Below are positions 16,793 through 25,326 of a stretch of DNA of 64,000 nucleotides, piece by piece (position 1 is the stretch's first letter; every line of letters begins with the position of its first letter). The notes under the pieces were generated by a model. It was not told the DNA's origin. It searched no databases and saw only the letters and a list, made by a program, of their open reading frames with translations. Both the position numbers and the translations under genes were made by a program. The stretch is from Marinibaculum pumilum (GTDB lineage Bacteria > Pseudomonadota > Alphaproteobacteria > Ferrovibrionales > Ferrovibrionaceae): the NCBI RefSeq assembly GCF_042646425.1, contig NZ_JBHRTR010000031.1, positions 398,289-462,288 on the forward strand, in the 5' to 3' direction.

Positions 16793-17688
16793 GAAGCGGC
16801 CTTCCAGGTGCTGCGCAGGTATTTCAGCGGCCGCAGCCCGTCCTCCGGGTCGGCGCGCCATTCGCGCTCTTCCGCCTCGGCAGGCACCGGTCCCTTCGTG
16901 CCGTCGCCGTCGGCGCCGGCACCGCGGCGGATCTCGCCGATCACCCGGCGCAGGTCATCGGGCAGCCAGCAATGGCCGGCAGCGAATTCCGCGCCTTCGC
17001 CTTCCAGGTCGACATGGCATTCGATCGCGCCGGCGCCCCAGCGATGGACGGCGCGCTGGATCACCGCGGGATCTGTCGTGTGGTCCGACCAGCCGATGGC
17101 GCAGCCGAGTGTGGCGCGCAGGGTGGCGATAGCGGCCAGGTTGGCCTCGGCCGCGCTGGCCGGATAGTGGGAAATGCAGTGCAGGACCGTCAGGTCGTGG
17201 CAGCCGGCATCGCTTGCGGCCTGCGCCGCCGCCTCGCATTCCGCCATCGTCGCCATGCCGGTCGACAGGATCACTGGCTTGCCGGTGGCCGCCGCTGCCC
17301 GCACCAGGTCGAGCCAGAGCAGTTCGTAGGAGGCGATCTTGTAGAAGTCGACATGGTCGCGCAGCGCCGCCACCGCCTCCAGGTCGAAGGGGGTGCAGGC
17401 GAAGGCGATGCCGCGCGCGCGGGCACGGGCGGCGATGTCGGGCAGGAAGGCCTCCGGCAGTTCCCAGGCACGGCGGGCACGGTGGCGTTCGCTCTGCGCC
17501 AGGATCTCCGGGGCGAACAGCCTGTCGATCTTGAACAGCTGGAACTTCACTGCAGCGCAGCCGGTGTCGGCGGCCAGGTCGACGAAGGCCAGGCAGCGGT
17601 CCAGGTCCGTCGCATGGTTGCTGGACACCTCGGCGATGAACCAGGGGCCATCCGGGGTCTGCCAGGCGGTGTTCTCGGGTGCTGTCAC
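16789..17688 (-). CDS. NeuB-family nonulosonic acid synthase, lacking the SAF domain
   Basis: Predicted 299 aa, GTG start. The TIM-barrel synthase residues are present: FIAEVSSNHATDLDR, KFQ at 48-50, CTPFD, KIASYEL, STGMA, HCISHYP and GWSDHT. This enzyme condenses phosphoenolpyruvate with a hexosamine to a nine-carbon acid. Usual family length is about 340-350 aa because of a C-terminal SAF (antifreeze-like) domain; here the chain ends after a short LKYLRSTWK tail, so the SAF domain is missing. It overlaps the SpsF-PseG fusion by GTGA. Confidence 0.8.
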   Translation of the reverse strand: MTAPENTAWQTPDGPWFIAEVSSNHATDLDRCLAFVDLAADTGCAAVKFQLFKIDRLFAPEILAQSERHRARRAWELPEAFLPDIAARARARGIAFACTPFDLEAVAALRDHVDFYKIASYELLWLDLVRAAAATGKPVILSTGMATMAECEAAAQAASDAGCHDLTVLHCISHYPASAAEANLAAIATLRATLGCAIGWSDHTTDPAVIQRAVHRWGAGAIECHVDLEGEGAEFAAGHCWLPDDLRRVIGEIRRGAGADGDGTKGPVPAEAEEREWRADPEDGLRPLKYLRSTWKAAS

Positions 17689-17709
17689 GTGCGGGTCCGT
17701 CGCGTCTCG

Positions 17710-19743
17710 TCAGCTCGCAGGGCCGCGCTCCAGACGGATGCGGAAGCCGATGCGGAAGGGCAGGGGAAGGCGCGGCTCGCCCTCCTGCACTGCCCGGCTG
17801 GTATCGTCCACCTCTGCGGCGGAAAAGGCCACCTGCGCGAAATAGGTCTCGGCGACGCTGCGGCAGGTCACCTGTCCGACCAGCGCGGCGGCACCGCGGT
17901 CGAAGGAAATGCAAAGCCTGTGCCTGTCGTCGCCGATCTCGAAGCGGCCCTCGGTGACGCCGAGCGCGGTGCCGGCGGAGACCAGAAGGGAGACCGGCCG
18001 GCCATGCTCGACCTCGCCCTGCGACAGGCCGTGCCGGTCGGGCACCCGGCCGCCATTGTGGCAGACATAGGCCAGGCTCCGGCGATCGAAGGCGGCCGGG
18101 TTCAGAGTGACGAAGCCCAGCCGCAGCAGGCCGCGCGGCACCTCCGGCCAGTGCAGCACCAGGTCCAGCGCCAGCTCCGGTTCGTGCCGCAGGATGCGGT
18201 AGCGCTTCTCCACCGGGCCCAGCGCGGTGCCGATCACACTGGCCACCTGCACCGCGTCCGGGTCGCTTTCGTCGACGGTGACGGCGCAGGGGTTGAGGTC
18301 GGTGACCTGATGGGCGCCGGGGCTCTGCTGCACGACATTGCCGCTGTACCAGTCGGCACCCAGCAGGATGTCGTCGAAATGGTCCAGGTGGAGGGTGCCG
18401 AACAGCCAGTTGCCCGGCGCCTCGGGCAGCCAGCAGCGTTCCACCGCCAGTCCCCGGCGGCGGTTCAGCGCGATCCCCAGGCCCGCCGTCTCCACCGTCA
18501 GCAGGCGCGATTCCGCCGGCGCCGAGGGCACCGCCGGTGCCGGCGCCGGCGGCGCTTCCGGCGACAGGCCGAGCGCCGCCTCGAAACCGGCCAGCCGCGC
18601 CTTGTAGGCCGACCAGCGGTCCGCGGTGATGTGGGTGCGGAAATCGCTGCTCCACAGGAAGCAGAGCTCCTTCCACTGTGCCGCCGTGGCGGCCGGGTCG
18701 GCGGCCAGGCGGTCGGCGATGCGCTGGCAGCGGGTGTTGATCGTGAAGCTGGAGCGGCCGCTGACGGCCCAGCGCAGGATCGTGTACTTCGCCTGCTTCT
18801 TCGTCGGCAGCGGCACAGAGGCGGACTCCAGCCGCAGGGCCGGCCCGGCCGCCGCCTCGGTCAGCAGTGCCGTCGGGTCGGTGAAGGCGACGCCGTCCAG
18901 CGCGGCGACGGCGGCGAAGGCGTCGGCGATGCGCTGCCATTCGGACTCCGCCGCCAGGGCCGGTTCCGCCTCGAAGCGGCCGGGGCGGAAATCGAACACC
19001 TCGGCATCGTTGCAATAGAGGCAGAGCGCCCGTCGCGCGCCGCCGGGCGGCGGCCGGTGGCCGGCGACGAAGGTCGCGAATTCCTGCGGCTCGAACTCGC
19101 CATGCGCCATCCGCTGCAGCTTCTGGAACGGGATCGTGTGGCTCCAGATCACCGGCAGGCTGGCGCCGTCGCTGCCGGCGGCGCGCAGCGGGGCGTAGCG
19201 CCGCGCCGGCGGCCAGTCGGGATGGGCGCGGAAGCAGTTCTCCCATTCCATCACCAGGCCCTCATAGCCGGCCTCGGCATAGAGCGCCGGCAGGCCGGGG
19301 CCGTAGGTCTGCTCGTTCACCAGGGCAAGCCGCGGCGCGGCATCCAGCAGATCGGCATAGGCCTGCCGGCCCAGTTGCAGGTTCCAGGCATTGGCCGCAG
19401 CGGGCATCAGCGGGCCGATCGCCTGCGCATAGCCGGAGCCGATCAATGTGACCCGCCCGGCCGCCACCAGGCCCTTCAGCCGCGCGATCCAGTCCGGCGC
19501 AAGCCGCGCCAGTTCCTCCAGGGTATAGCCGGTCGCCTCGACGCCGATCGGGCCGGGAGCCGCTTCCGCCAGATCCAGCAGCCGCGCATAGGCGCGCGCG
19601 ACCAGCGCCGGGCGGGCCTCCTCCGCGATCGAGGAGAAGGCGATGTTCAGGTGGAAGATCGCATAGACCCGCAGGCCCGGGGCGGCATCTGCACCGGTCT
19701 CGGGCGGGGGCTGGTCTGCGGGCCGATCAGAGGAGTGTGACAT
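17710..19743 (-). CDS. Glycoside hydrolase family 57-like protein
   Basis: Predicted 677 aa. The N-terminal half has features of the GH57 (alpha-amylase/4-alpha-glucanotransferase) barrel: AIFHLNIAFSSI, VTLIGSGYAQAIGPLMP, and NEQTYGPGLPALYAEAGYEG, with YCNDAEVFDFRPGRF further on. The C-terminal half is a beta-sandwich domain. There is no signal peptide, so it is probably cytoplasmic. It is the first gene of the operon that continues into NeuB and the SpsF-PseG fusion, 21 bp upstream of NeuB. The substrate is unknown; catalytic residues should be checked by alignment. Confidence 0.65.
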   Translation of the reverse strand: MSHSSDRPADQPPPETGADAAPGLRVYAIFHLNIAFSSIAEEARPALVARAYARLLDLAEAAPGPIGVEATGYTLEELARLAPDWIARLKGLVAAGRVTLIGSGYAQAIGPLMPAAANAWNLQLGRQAYADLLDAAPRLALVNEQTYGPGLPALYAEAGYEGLVMEWENCFRAHPDWPPARRYAPLRAAGSDGASLPVIWSHTIPFQKLQRMAHGEFEPQEFATFVAGHRPPPGGARRALCLYCNDAEVFDFRPGRFEAEPALAAESEWQRIADAFAAVAALDGVAFTDPTALLTEAAAGPALRLESASVPLPTKKQAKYTILRWAVSGRSSFTINTRCQRIADRLAADPAATAAQWKELCFLWSSDFRTHITADRWSAYKARLAGFEAALGLSPEAPPAPAPAVPSAPAESRLLTVETAGLGIALNRRRGLAVERCWLPEAPGNWLFGTLHLDHFDDILLGADWYSGNVVQQSPGAHQVTDLNPCAVTVDESDPDAVQVASVIGTALGPVEKRYRILRHEPELALDLVLHWPEVPRGLLRLGFVTLNPAAFDRRSLAYVCHNGGRVPDRHGLSQGEVEHGRPVSLLVSAGTALGVTEGRFEIGDDRHRLCISFDRGAAALVGQVTCRSVAETYFAQVAFSAAEVDDTSRAVQEGEPRLPLPFRIGFRIRLERGPAS

Positions 19744-19816
19744 GGCGGAGAAAGCAATAGCGCGGGTCGGCCGCGATGCCCACTGCCGCCCGATATCGCC
19801 ATTGCGGAGACCGCTG

Positions 19817-20626
19817 CTATGCGGCCTCTTCCTCCGCCCAGACGCGGAACCCGGACAGGGTATTGGGGCCGAAGGTGTGGGTCAGCGGCACGTCGGCGGC
19901 ATCGCGGCCATGGGCGATCAGGATGCGGCCGATGCGCGGGCTGTTGTTGCGGGGATCGAAGGTCCACCAGCGGCCGTCCATGAACACCTGCATCCAGGCT
20001 GCGAAATCCATCGGCGCATAGGGCGGCGGTTCGCCGATATCCGTGACATAGCCGGTGCAGTAGCGGGTCGGGATATTCAGGCAGCGGCAGAAGGTGACGG
20101 CCAGGTGGGTAAAGTCCCGGCACACGCCGACGCCTTCGGCATAGGCCTCCGCCGCGGTGCGGGTGGCGCGCGAATGCTCGTAGCCGAAGGCGATGTGGCG
20201 ATGCACGAAGTCGCAGATCTCCTGCACCAGCGGCCAGCCGGGGGTGCAATGGCCGAACAGGCGCCAGGCTTCGGCCATCAACAGGTCGGTCTCGCAATAG
20301 CGGCTGCCCAGCAGGTAGATCAGCACGTCCGGCGGCAGGTCCTCGACCGGGTGCCGCCTTGCCCGCTGGTCCCAGCGGTCCGGCAGGCCGTCATCCTGGA
20401 TCACGCCGTCGGTGCCCAGGGTGAAGCGTCCCGGCGGCGCGACCAGCCTGTTGCACCAGTTGCCGAAGCCGTCGCGATAGCTCTCCAGCGGCAGTGGCGG
20501 ATCGGTCCGCAGCAGGTCCGGGACCTCCAGGAAGCTGACCCGCGAATAATGCACATTCAGCATGGCGATCATCGGTGTCGCCTGCGGCAGGTCGTAGCTC
20601 ATCTCGCAACCGAGCCTGATGCGCAT
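19817..20626 (-). CDS. Transglutaminase-like protein without the catalytic histidine
   Basis: Predicted 269 aa; ATG 20626 with GGGAG upstream. It has the transglutaminase-core Cys motif GVCRDFTHLAVTFCR and the Asp motif WWTFDPRN. At the expected His position the sequence is DFAAWMQV, so the catalytic His is replaced by Ala. An alphaproteobacterial subfamily with DFSAWFEV-type sequences at this point exists in my recollection, so this is likely a subfamily trait rather than damage. The family's role is poorly defined; it may be a peptidase-like or peptide-binding protein. Confidence 0.65.
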   Translation of the reverse strand: MRIRLGCEMSYDLPQATPMIAMLNVHYSRVSFLEVPDLLRTDPPLPLESYRDGFGNWCNRLVAPPGRFTLGTDGVIQDDGLPDRWDQRARRHPVEDLPPDVLIYLLGSRYCETDLLMAEAWRLFGHCTPGWPLVQEICDFVHRHIAFGYEHSRATRTAAEAYAEGVGVCRDFTHLAVTFCRCLNIPTRYCTGYVTDIGEPPPYAPMDFAAWMQVFMDGRWWTFDPRNNSPRIGRILIAHGRDAADVPLTHTFGPNTLSGFRVWAEEEAA

Positions 20627-20796
20627 CGCCGGGACTCCCCTTGGGTATCTGGCCGGGCGGCGGTCGCCGGGCCGTTCGTGCCGGGCTGAAGCGGGACCTT
20701 GGCCCGCCAGGCCCTGTCCCTTCAACTCCAGCAGGCAACCGGTGCGGCGGCGGCAAGGTTCCGCGATGCTGCGTTCCGGGGAGGCCGGCCGGGTTC

Positions 20797-21954
20797 TCAG
20801 TCCGTGCCGATGACCGTCCGGTTGCGCCCCTCTTCCTTGGCGCGATAGAGCGCCTGGTCGGCCCTGCGGGACAGGCGGTCCAGATCGTCGCCGGAATGGT
20901 CGAAGGTCGCCAGGCCGATGCTGACGGTGACCTGGAACGGGTCGCCATGGCCATCGAAGCGCAGGTCCTGCATCCCGTGCCGGATCCGTTCCGCGACGGC
21001 AAGGGCCGCCTGGCAATCGACACGCGGCAGCAGGATCGCGAACTCCTCGCCCCCCAGGCGTGCGGACAGGTCGCTGTCGCGCAGCGAGGCGGTGACGATT
21101 TCCGCCAGCTTGCGCAGGACCTCGTCGCCGGCCGGATGGCCGAAGCGGTCGTTGATCGCCTTGAACTGGTCGAGGTCGAGATAGAGCAGCGCCAGGCTGC
21201 CGCCGAAGCGTCGGGCGCGCCGGATCGCTTCGCCGGCACGGGTATCGAAGGATCGCCTGTTGTGCAGCCCGGTCAGCGGGTCCAGCTCCGCCTGGCGCTT
21301 CAGGTCCGCCTGCAGGTACTCGGTCACCATCGCCGTGTAGGTGGTGGCGACCATGACGGAGATGATCAGGGCGTTCAGCAGCGTGATGGTGATGTCCCAG
21401 CTGGCCTCGGACTGTGTCTCCGGTGAGGGGTGGATCGCGCCGAACGCCGCGCGGACCAGGAAGAACAGGGCGTTGTAGCCGAAGACGCAGGACATCAGCC
21501 GGCTCGATACCCGGACCGCGTCGCCCCTGGCCGGCCAGAGCGAGACCGCGTTCAGAGTGCAGACGACGAAGATACCGGCCGATGTGATGCTGATCTGGCG
21601 GGCAATCTCCGATCCGGTCTCCAGCAGGGTCCAGAGGATCGCCGCATAGAGCAGCGGCATCCCCCAGGCGAGCCAGCTGGGGAACGGGCGGCGTCCCATG
21701 AACTGGCGGGAGCCGACGGTCGCCACCATCAGCCCTGCGACGGCCAGCAGACCGGCGGCGACCACCACCGGAATCCGCGGCAGACCGAACTGCAGGGGCA
21801 GCATGGCGAAGCTGATGCCGATCATCACGCGGCCGACGATCCAGGCGACGATGCCCGGGACCTGCGGGTTAACGGCCCAGACGGCCACCAGGGCAGCGGT
21901 GCCGGCGATATGGGCGATGGCGAGCGCGACGACGAGCGTCACCGGGTCGAACAA
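20797..21954 (-). CDS. Membrane diguanylate cyclase (GGEEF)
   Basis: Predicted 385 aa from TTG 21954. Upstream AAGAGG with 6-base spacing, followed by FDPVTLVVALAIAH, fits the usual start of multi-helix GGDEF proteins; an open extension to ATG 22074 is less convincing. About six membrane helices precede the GGDEF domain. The active-site GGEEF is intact and a product-inhibition I-site RDSD lies five residues before it. It makes c-di-GMP, which commonly switches cells between swimming and attachment. Confidence 0.75.
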   Translation of the reverse strand: MFDPVTLVVALAIAHIAGTAALVAVWAVNPQVPGIVAWIVGRVMIGISFAMLPLQFGLPRIPVVVAAGLLAVAGLMVATVGSRQFMGRRPFPSWLAWGMPLLYAAILWTLLETGSEIARQISITSAGIFVVCTLNAVSLWPARGDAVRVSSRLMSCVFGYNALFFLVRAAFGAIHPSPETQSEASWDITITLLNALIISVMVATTYTAMVTEYLQADLKRQAELDPLTGLHNRRSFDTRAGEAIRRARRFGGSLALLYLDLDQFKAINDRFGHPAGDEVLRKLAEIVTASLRDSDLSARLGGEEFAILLPRVDCQAALAVAERIRHGMQDLRFDGHGDPFQVTVSIGLATFDHSGDDLDRLSRRADQALYRAKEEGRNRTVIGTD

Positions 21955-22264
21955 GTCTGGCCTCTTGACGGGTTTGCCGCACCGCGGGACCGGGCACGCC
22001 CGGGTACCAGGGCGTCGGCGGGCGCGGTGCGTCCGGAACGCGGAATGATCCCCCAGGCGTAGCGGTTTCGCCATCACGAAACCGGCAACTAGCCGGAAGG
22101 AGGATGCACAGGCTGTCCGCCCGCCGTGCCGGACCCCGGCCCGGCAGCCAGGGGGAGACGGGCAGGGGAGACGGGCCGCGACCCGCTTCGCAGACGCGGC
22201 GTCAGGAACTTCGGCAGAGCCGGGCTGTTTCCAGCGCATCTGAATCAAGACGTGTGAGGGATAG
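21955..22264. other. Divergent gap between the diguanylate cyclase and a tiny membrane gene
   Basis: If the TTG start is right this 310-bp stretch has no gene. A plus-strand frame begins at 22104 directly after GGAAGGAGG, but zero spacing makes it unlikely. I see no clear promoter. Confidence 0.35.
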
Positions 22265-22339
22265 ATGCACGGGATCATTTACCTGGTGGGACTTGTCGTC
22301 GTCGTGCTCGCCATTCTGTCCCTGCTTGGCTTGGCCTGA
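22265..22339 (+). CDS. 24-aa hydrophobic membrane peptide
   Basis: A short ORF, MHGIIYLVGLVVVVLAILSL and four more residues, that is one transmembrane helix. GAGGGA lies just upstream of the ATG. It is 48 bp before the PhnA-like membrane gene, and a second peptide of the same kind follows that gene. Its function is unknown. Confidence 0.6.
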   Translation: MHGIIYLVGLVVVVLAILSLLGLA

Positions 22340-22387
22340 ACGAAACCGCGCCGCCGGCAGGACGAACGAATTCGATAGGGGAAAGAG

Positions 22388-23296
22388 ATGGCAGAGGTCT
22401 CCACTTCCGCCGGCCGACAGCCGGCGCATCTGGACTGGCCGGCAATCATTGCCGGCGCCGTGATCGCGACCGCGGTGTCGTTCGTGCTGCACACATTCGG
22501 TGCGGCACTGGGGCTCTCCGTGGTCTCGCCGTTCGGAAGCGACGGAATCGGCGGGACGGGGCTTCTGATCGGGATGGCCCTGTGGGTGCTCTGGGTCACC
22601 GTTTCCAGCTTCATGCTGGGGGCCTATGTCACCGGCCGCCTGCGGCGCCGGGCCTATGACGCGACGGAGCATGAATCGGACCTGCGTGACGGTGCCCATG
22701 GCCTGACGGTCTGGGCGCTGGGCGTGATTCTTGGCGCATTCGTATTGGCCTCCGGCGTGGACAGCGCCAGCCGTACCGGGGCCGCCGCGGTGTCCGGCGT
22801 CGCCGAAGGCGCCGGCACGACGGTGCAGGCGGCGACCCGCGCGATCGATGAACCCGGCTTCCAACTGGCTCTCAGCCGGCTGCTGCGCCCGGTCCAGGGC
22901 GGCAACGGCGATGCCGAGCAGCGCCGCGCGCTGCAGGACGAATTCGGCCTGATGCTGGAGGGCACGGCCGGACCCGCCGGAACGGGGCAGGACGCGGCGG
23001 CAGTGGGGATCTCCGACAGCGACAGGGCCTACATGGCCAATGTCCTGCAGCAGGAACTGGGCCTCAGCGAAGAGCAGGCCCGGGCCCGCGTGTCGGATCT
23101 GGCGGAGAGCTGGAGCCAGCTGCAGGCCAGGGCGGAGGAGGCGGCGCGAACCGCCCGGACGGCGACCGTGCTGGGCGCCTTCGTGCTTGCCGCCGCGCTG
23201 CTGATCGCAGGGGCGGCCGCCTGGGTCGCCGCCGGCATCGGCGGACGGCATCGCGACGAGCAGACGGTCTTCCGCTTCATCGCCCGCCGCTTCTGA
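22388..23296 (+). CDS. PhnA-like membrane protein of unknown function
   Basis: Predicted 302 aa. Three N-terminal membrane helices (about residues 17-40, 55-82 and 105-127), a Gln/Glu/Ala-rich middle with helical heptads (about residues 150-245), and a final membrane helix near 255-280. Alphaproteobacterial proteins of this type are often labelled PhnA-like, but nothing here indicates phosphonate use. It is flanked by 24- and 23-residue membrane peptides, suggesting a small envelope complex. Confidence 0.55.
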   Translation: MAEVSTSAGRQPAHLDWPAIIAGAVIATAVSFVLHTFGAALGLSVVSPFGSDGIGGTGLLIGMALWVLWVTVSSFMLGAYVTGRLRRRAYDATEHESDLRDGAHGLTVWALGVILGAFVLASGVDSASRTGAAAVSGVAEGAGTTVQAATRAIDEPGFQLALSRLLRPVQGGNGDAEQRRALQDEFGLMLEGTAGPAGTGQDAAAVGISDSDRAYMANVLQQELGLSEEQARARVSDLAESWSQLQARAEEAARTARTATVLGAFVLAAALLIAGAAAWVAAGIGGRHRDEQTVFRFIARRF

Positions 23297-23317
23297 GCCG
23301 CGACAAGGAGAATCCCG

Positions 23318-23389
23318 ATGCTTTATCTGCTTCTCTGGCTGCTTGGCGTCCCGCTGATCGTGGTGGTTCTGCTGGCCGTCGCGCTGTAG
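23318..23389 (+). CDS. 23-aa hydrophobic membrane peptide
   Basis: ATG 23318 follows AAGGAG at 23305-23310. The product, MLYLLLWLLGVPLIVVVLLA and three more residues, is a single membrane helix. It starts 21 bp after the PhnA-like gene. The clear ribosome-binding site supports translation. Confidence 0.65.
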   Translation: MLYLLLWLLGVPLIVVVLLAVAL

Positions 23390-23423
23390 CGCAGGAGGTG
23401 TTCGACCCGGCCTGTCGTCCCGC

Positions 23424-25319
23424 TCAGCCGCCGCCGGGACCGACCCGGGCGCGGATGAAGTCGACCAGCCGGTCGACCGACGCCTCGGCGGTCTCGCGGC
23501 CGGTGTCCAGCACCAGTTCGGGCGCCTCCGGCGGCTCATAGGGCGCGTCGATGCCGGTGAAGTCCTGGATCTCGCCGGCGCGGGCGCGGGCATAGAGCCC
23601 TTTCGGGTCGCGTTCCTCGCAGACCGACAGGTCTGCGGAGATATGCACCTCGCAGAACCTTGCCCCGGCGGCCTTGCGGGCGCGGTCGCGGTCCGACCGG
23701 TAGGGCGATATGAACGCCGTCACCACCACCAGGCCGGCATCCGCCATCAGGGCCGCCACCTCGCCGACCCGGCGGATGTTCTCGGCGCGGTCCTCGGGCG
23801 AGAAGCCCAGATTGGCGTTCAGCCCGGCCCGCACATTGTCACCGTCCAGCACGTAGACCTGGTAGCCCAGCGCGAACAGCCGGCTCTCCGCCTCGATCGC
23901 GATGGTGGACTTGCCGGCACCCGACAGCCCGGTCAGCCAGATCACCGCGCCTTCGTGGCCGTTGCGGGCCTTGCGCTGCGCGCCGGTCACCCGGTGCGCG
24001 ACCGCCATCAGGTTCGAGCCCTTGACCGTGACCAGGGCGCGCTGGTCCGCATAGCCGGCCATGGAGGCGCGCCCCGCCGCCACGACGCGGTCGCCGTCCA
24101 CCAGGGCGAATCGCCCGGTGCGCGCCAAAGCGGGGTCGTCGTCGAGCGCCATCAGGCGCGCGCTGCGCAGGGTGACATGGCCCAGAGCCAGTTGCGTCAC
24201 CTCGGTCGCCGGCGCCATCTCCAGGCTGTCCAGATCGGTCACGCCGTCGATCGACTGGACATGCACCGCATGGCTTGCGGTGGTCAGCCGCAGGGTCAGG
24301 CGGCGCCCGGCCTGCAGCGGCTGCCGGTCGAGCCACAGGATGCGCGCGCGGCAGACATCGGTCTCCTTCGGCGGTGCCTGCAGGTGGCTGGCGATGCTGC
24401 CGCGCTCGACGAAGACCTGGTCGTCCAGGGTGAAGCCGACGCAGTCGCCGGGCCCGGCGCTCTGGCCGGGCAGGTCCGGCCAGCCCTCGATCCTTGCCAC
24501 CTTCGCCGTGACGTTGTGGGGGGAAAACAGCAGCGTGTCGCCGGCGGCGAGCCGGCCGCTCTCCACCCGGCCGACCAGGATGCGGCGTTCGTCGAACTTG
24601 TAGATGTCCTGGATCGGCAGGCGCAGCGGCGTCTCGCCCGGGTCGGTTGCGACATGGAGCGCGTCCATCGCGCGCAGGATCGTCGGGCCGTCATGCCAGG
24701 GCATGTTGCCGGACGGCGAGGCGATGTTGTCGCCGTCGCGGGCGACGATCGGCACGATCGCCGCCGGTGCCAGCTCCAGCTTCGCCAGATAGGCGCGGAT
24801 GTCGGCGGACAGCGCCGCGAAGCGCGCGGCGTCGTAGCCGACCCGGTCCATCTTGTTGACCGCGACGACCACCTGCTTCACCCCGATCAGGGCGAGCAGC
24901 GCGCCATGCCGCCGGGTCTGCTCCCGCACGCCTTCCTCGGCATCGACTACCAGGATCGCGGCATCGGCCTGGGCGGCGCCGGTCAGCATGTTGCGGACGA
25001 AGTCGCGATGGCCCGGCGCATCGATGATCACCACGGTCCGCGCGGCGGTGCGGAACCAGATCTGCGTGGTGTCGATGGTGATGCCCTGGTCGCGCTCCGC
25101 CTGCAGGGCGTCCAGCAGGAAGCCGTATTCGAAGGGCATGCCGCGGCGCTTGCAGGCGGCGCGGATGCCCTCCTCCTTGCCCTCCGGCAGGGCGTCGGTG
25201 TCGTGCAGCAGGCGGCCGATCAGGGTGGACTTGCCATGGTCGACATGGCCGGTGACCACCAGGCGCAGGGTGGGCAGGGCGGCGACCGTATCGGTGCCGG
25301 GCGAAGCTCCGGAAGTCAT
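23424..25319 (-). CDS. cysNC: Sulfate adenylyltransferase subunit 1 fused to APS kinase (CysNC)
   Basis: Predicted 631 aa from ATG 25319. The N-terminal GTPase part has GHVDHGKST, DAPGHRDF and NKMD, followed by two beta-barrel domains. From about residue 440 an APS kinase domain has the P-loop WLTGLSGAGKST and LDGDNVR. With CysD it makes APS and then PAPS. The pair is arranged as in NodPQ-type operons. It starts 7 bp after the CysD stop. PAPS serves cysteine synthesis and also sulfotransferases. Confidence 0.9.
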   Translation of the reverse strand: MTSGASPGTDTVAALPTLRLVVTGHVDHGKSTLIGRLLHDTDALPEGKEEGIRAACKRRGMPFEYGFLLDALQAERDQGITIDTTQIWFRTAARTVVIIDAPGHRDFVRNMLTGAAQADAAILVVDAEEGVREQTRRHGALLALIGVKQVVVAVNKMDRVGYDAARFAALSADIRAYLAKLELAPAAIVPIVARDGDNIASPSGNMPWHDGPTILRAMDALHVATDPGETPLRLPIQDIYKFDERRILVGRVESGRLAAGDTLLFSPHNVTAKVARIEGWPDLPGQSAGPGDCVGFTLDDQVFVERGSIASHLQAPPKETDVCRARILWLDRQPLQAGRRLTLRLTTASHAVHVQSIDGVTDLDSLEMAPATEVTQLALGHVTLRSARLMALDDDPALARTGRFALVDGDRVVAAGRASMAGYADQRALVTVKGSNLMAVAHRVTGAQRKARNGHEGAVIWLTGLSGAGKSTIAIEAESRLFALGYQVYVLDGDNVRAGLNANLGFSPEDRAENIRRVGEVAALMADAGLVVVTAFISPYRSDRDRARKAAGARFCEVHISADLSVCEERDPKGLYARARAGEIQDFTGIDAPYEPPEAPELVLDTGRETAEASVDRLVDFIRARVGPGGG

Positions 25320-25326
25320 GGGCGGT

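Noticed and set aside
16972..19740. Plus-strand frame of 922 aa opposite NeuB and GH57-like genes
   Set aside because: Shadow of the real minus-strand coding; no family resemblance.
22104..22463. Plus-strand frame following GGAAGGAGG
   Set aside because: There is no space between the Shine-Dalgarno-like sequence and the ATG, and the product looks random.
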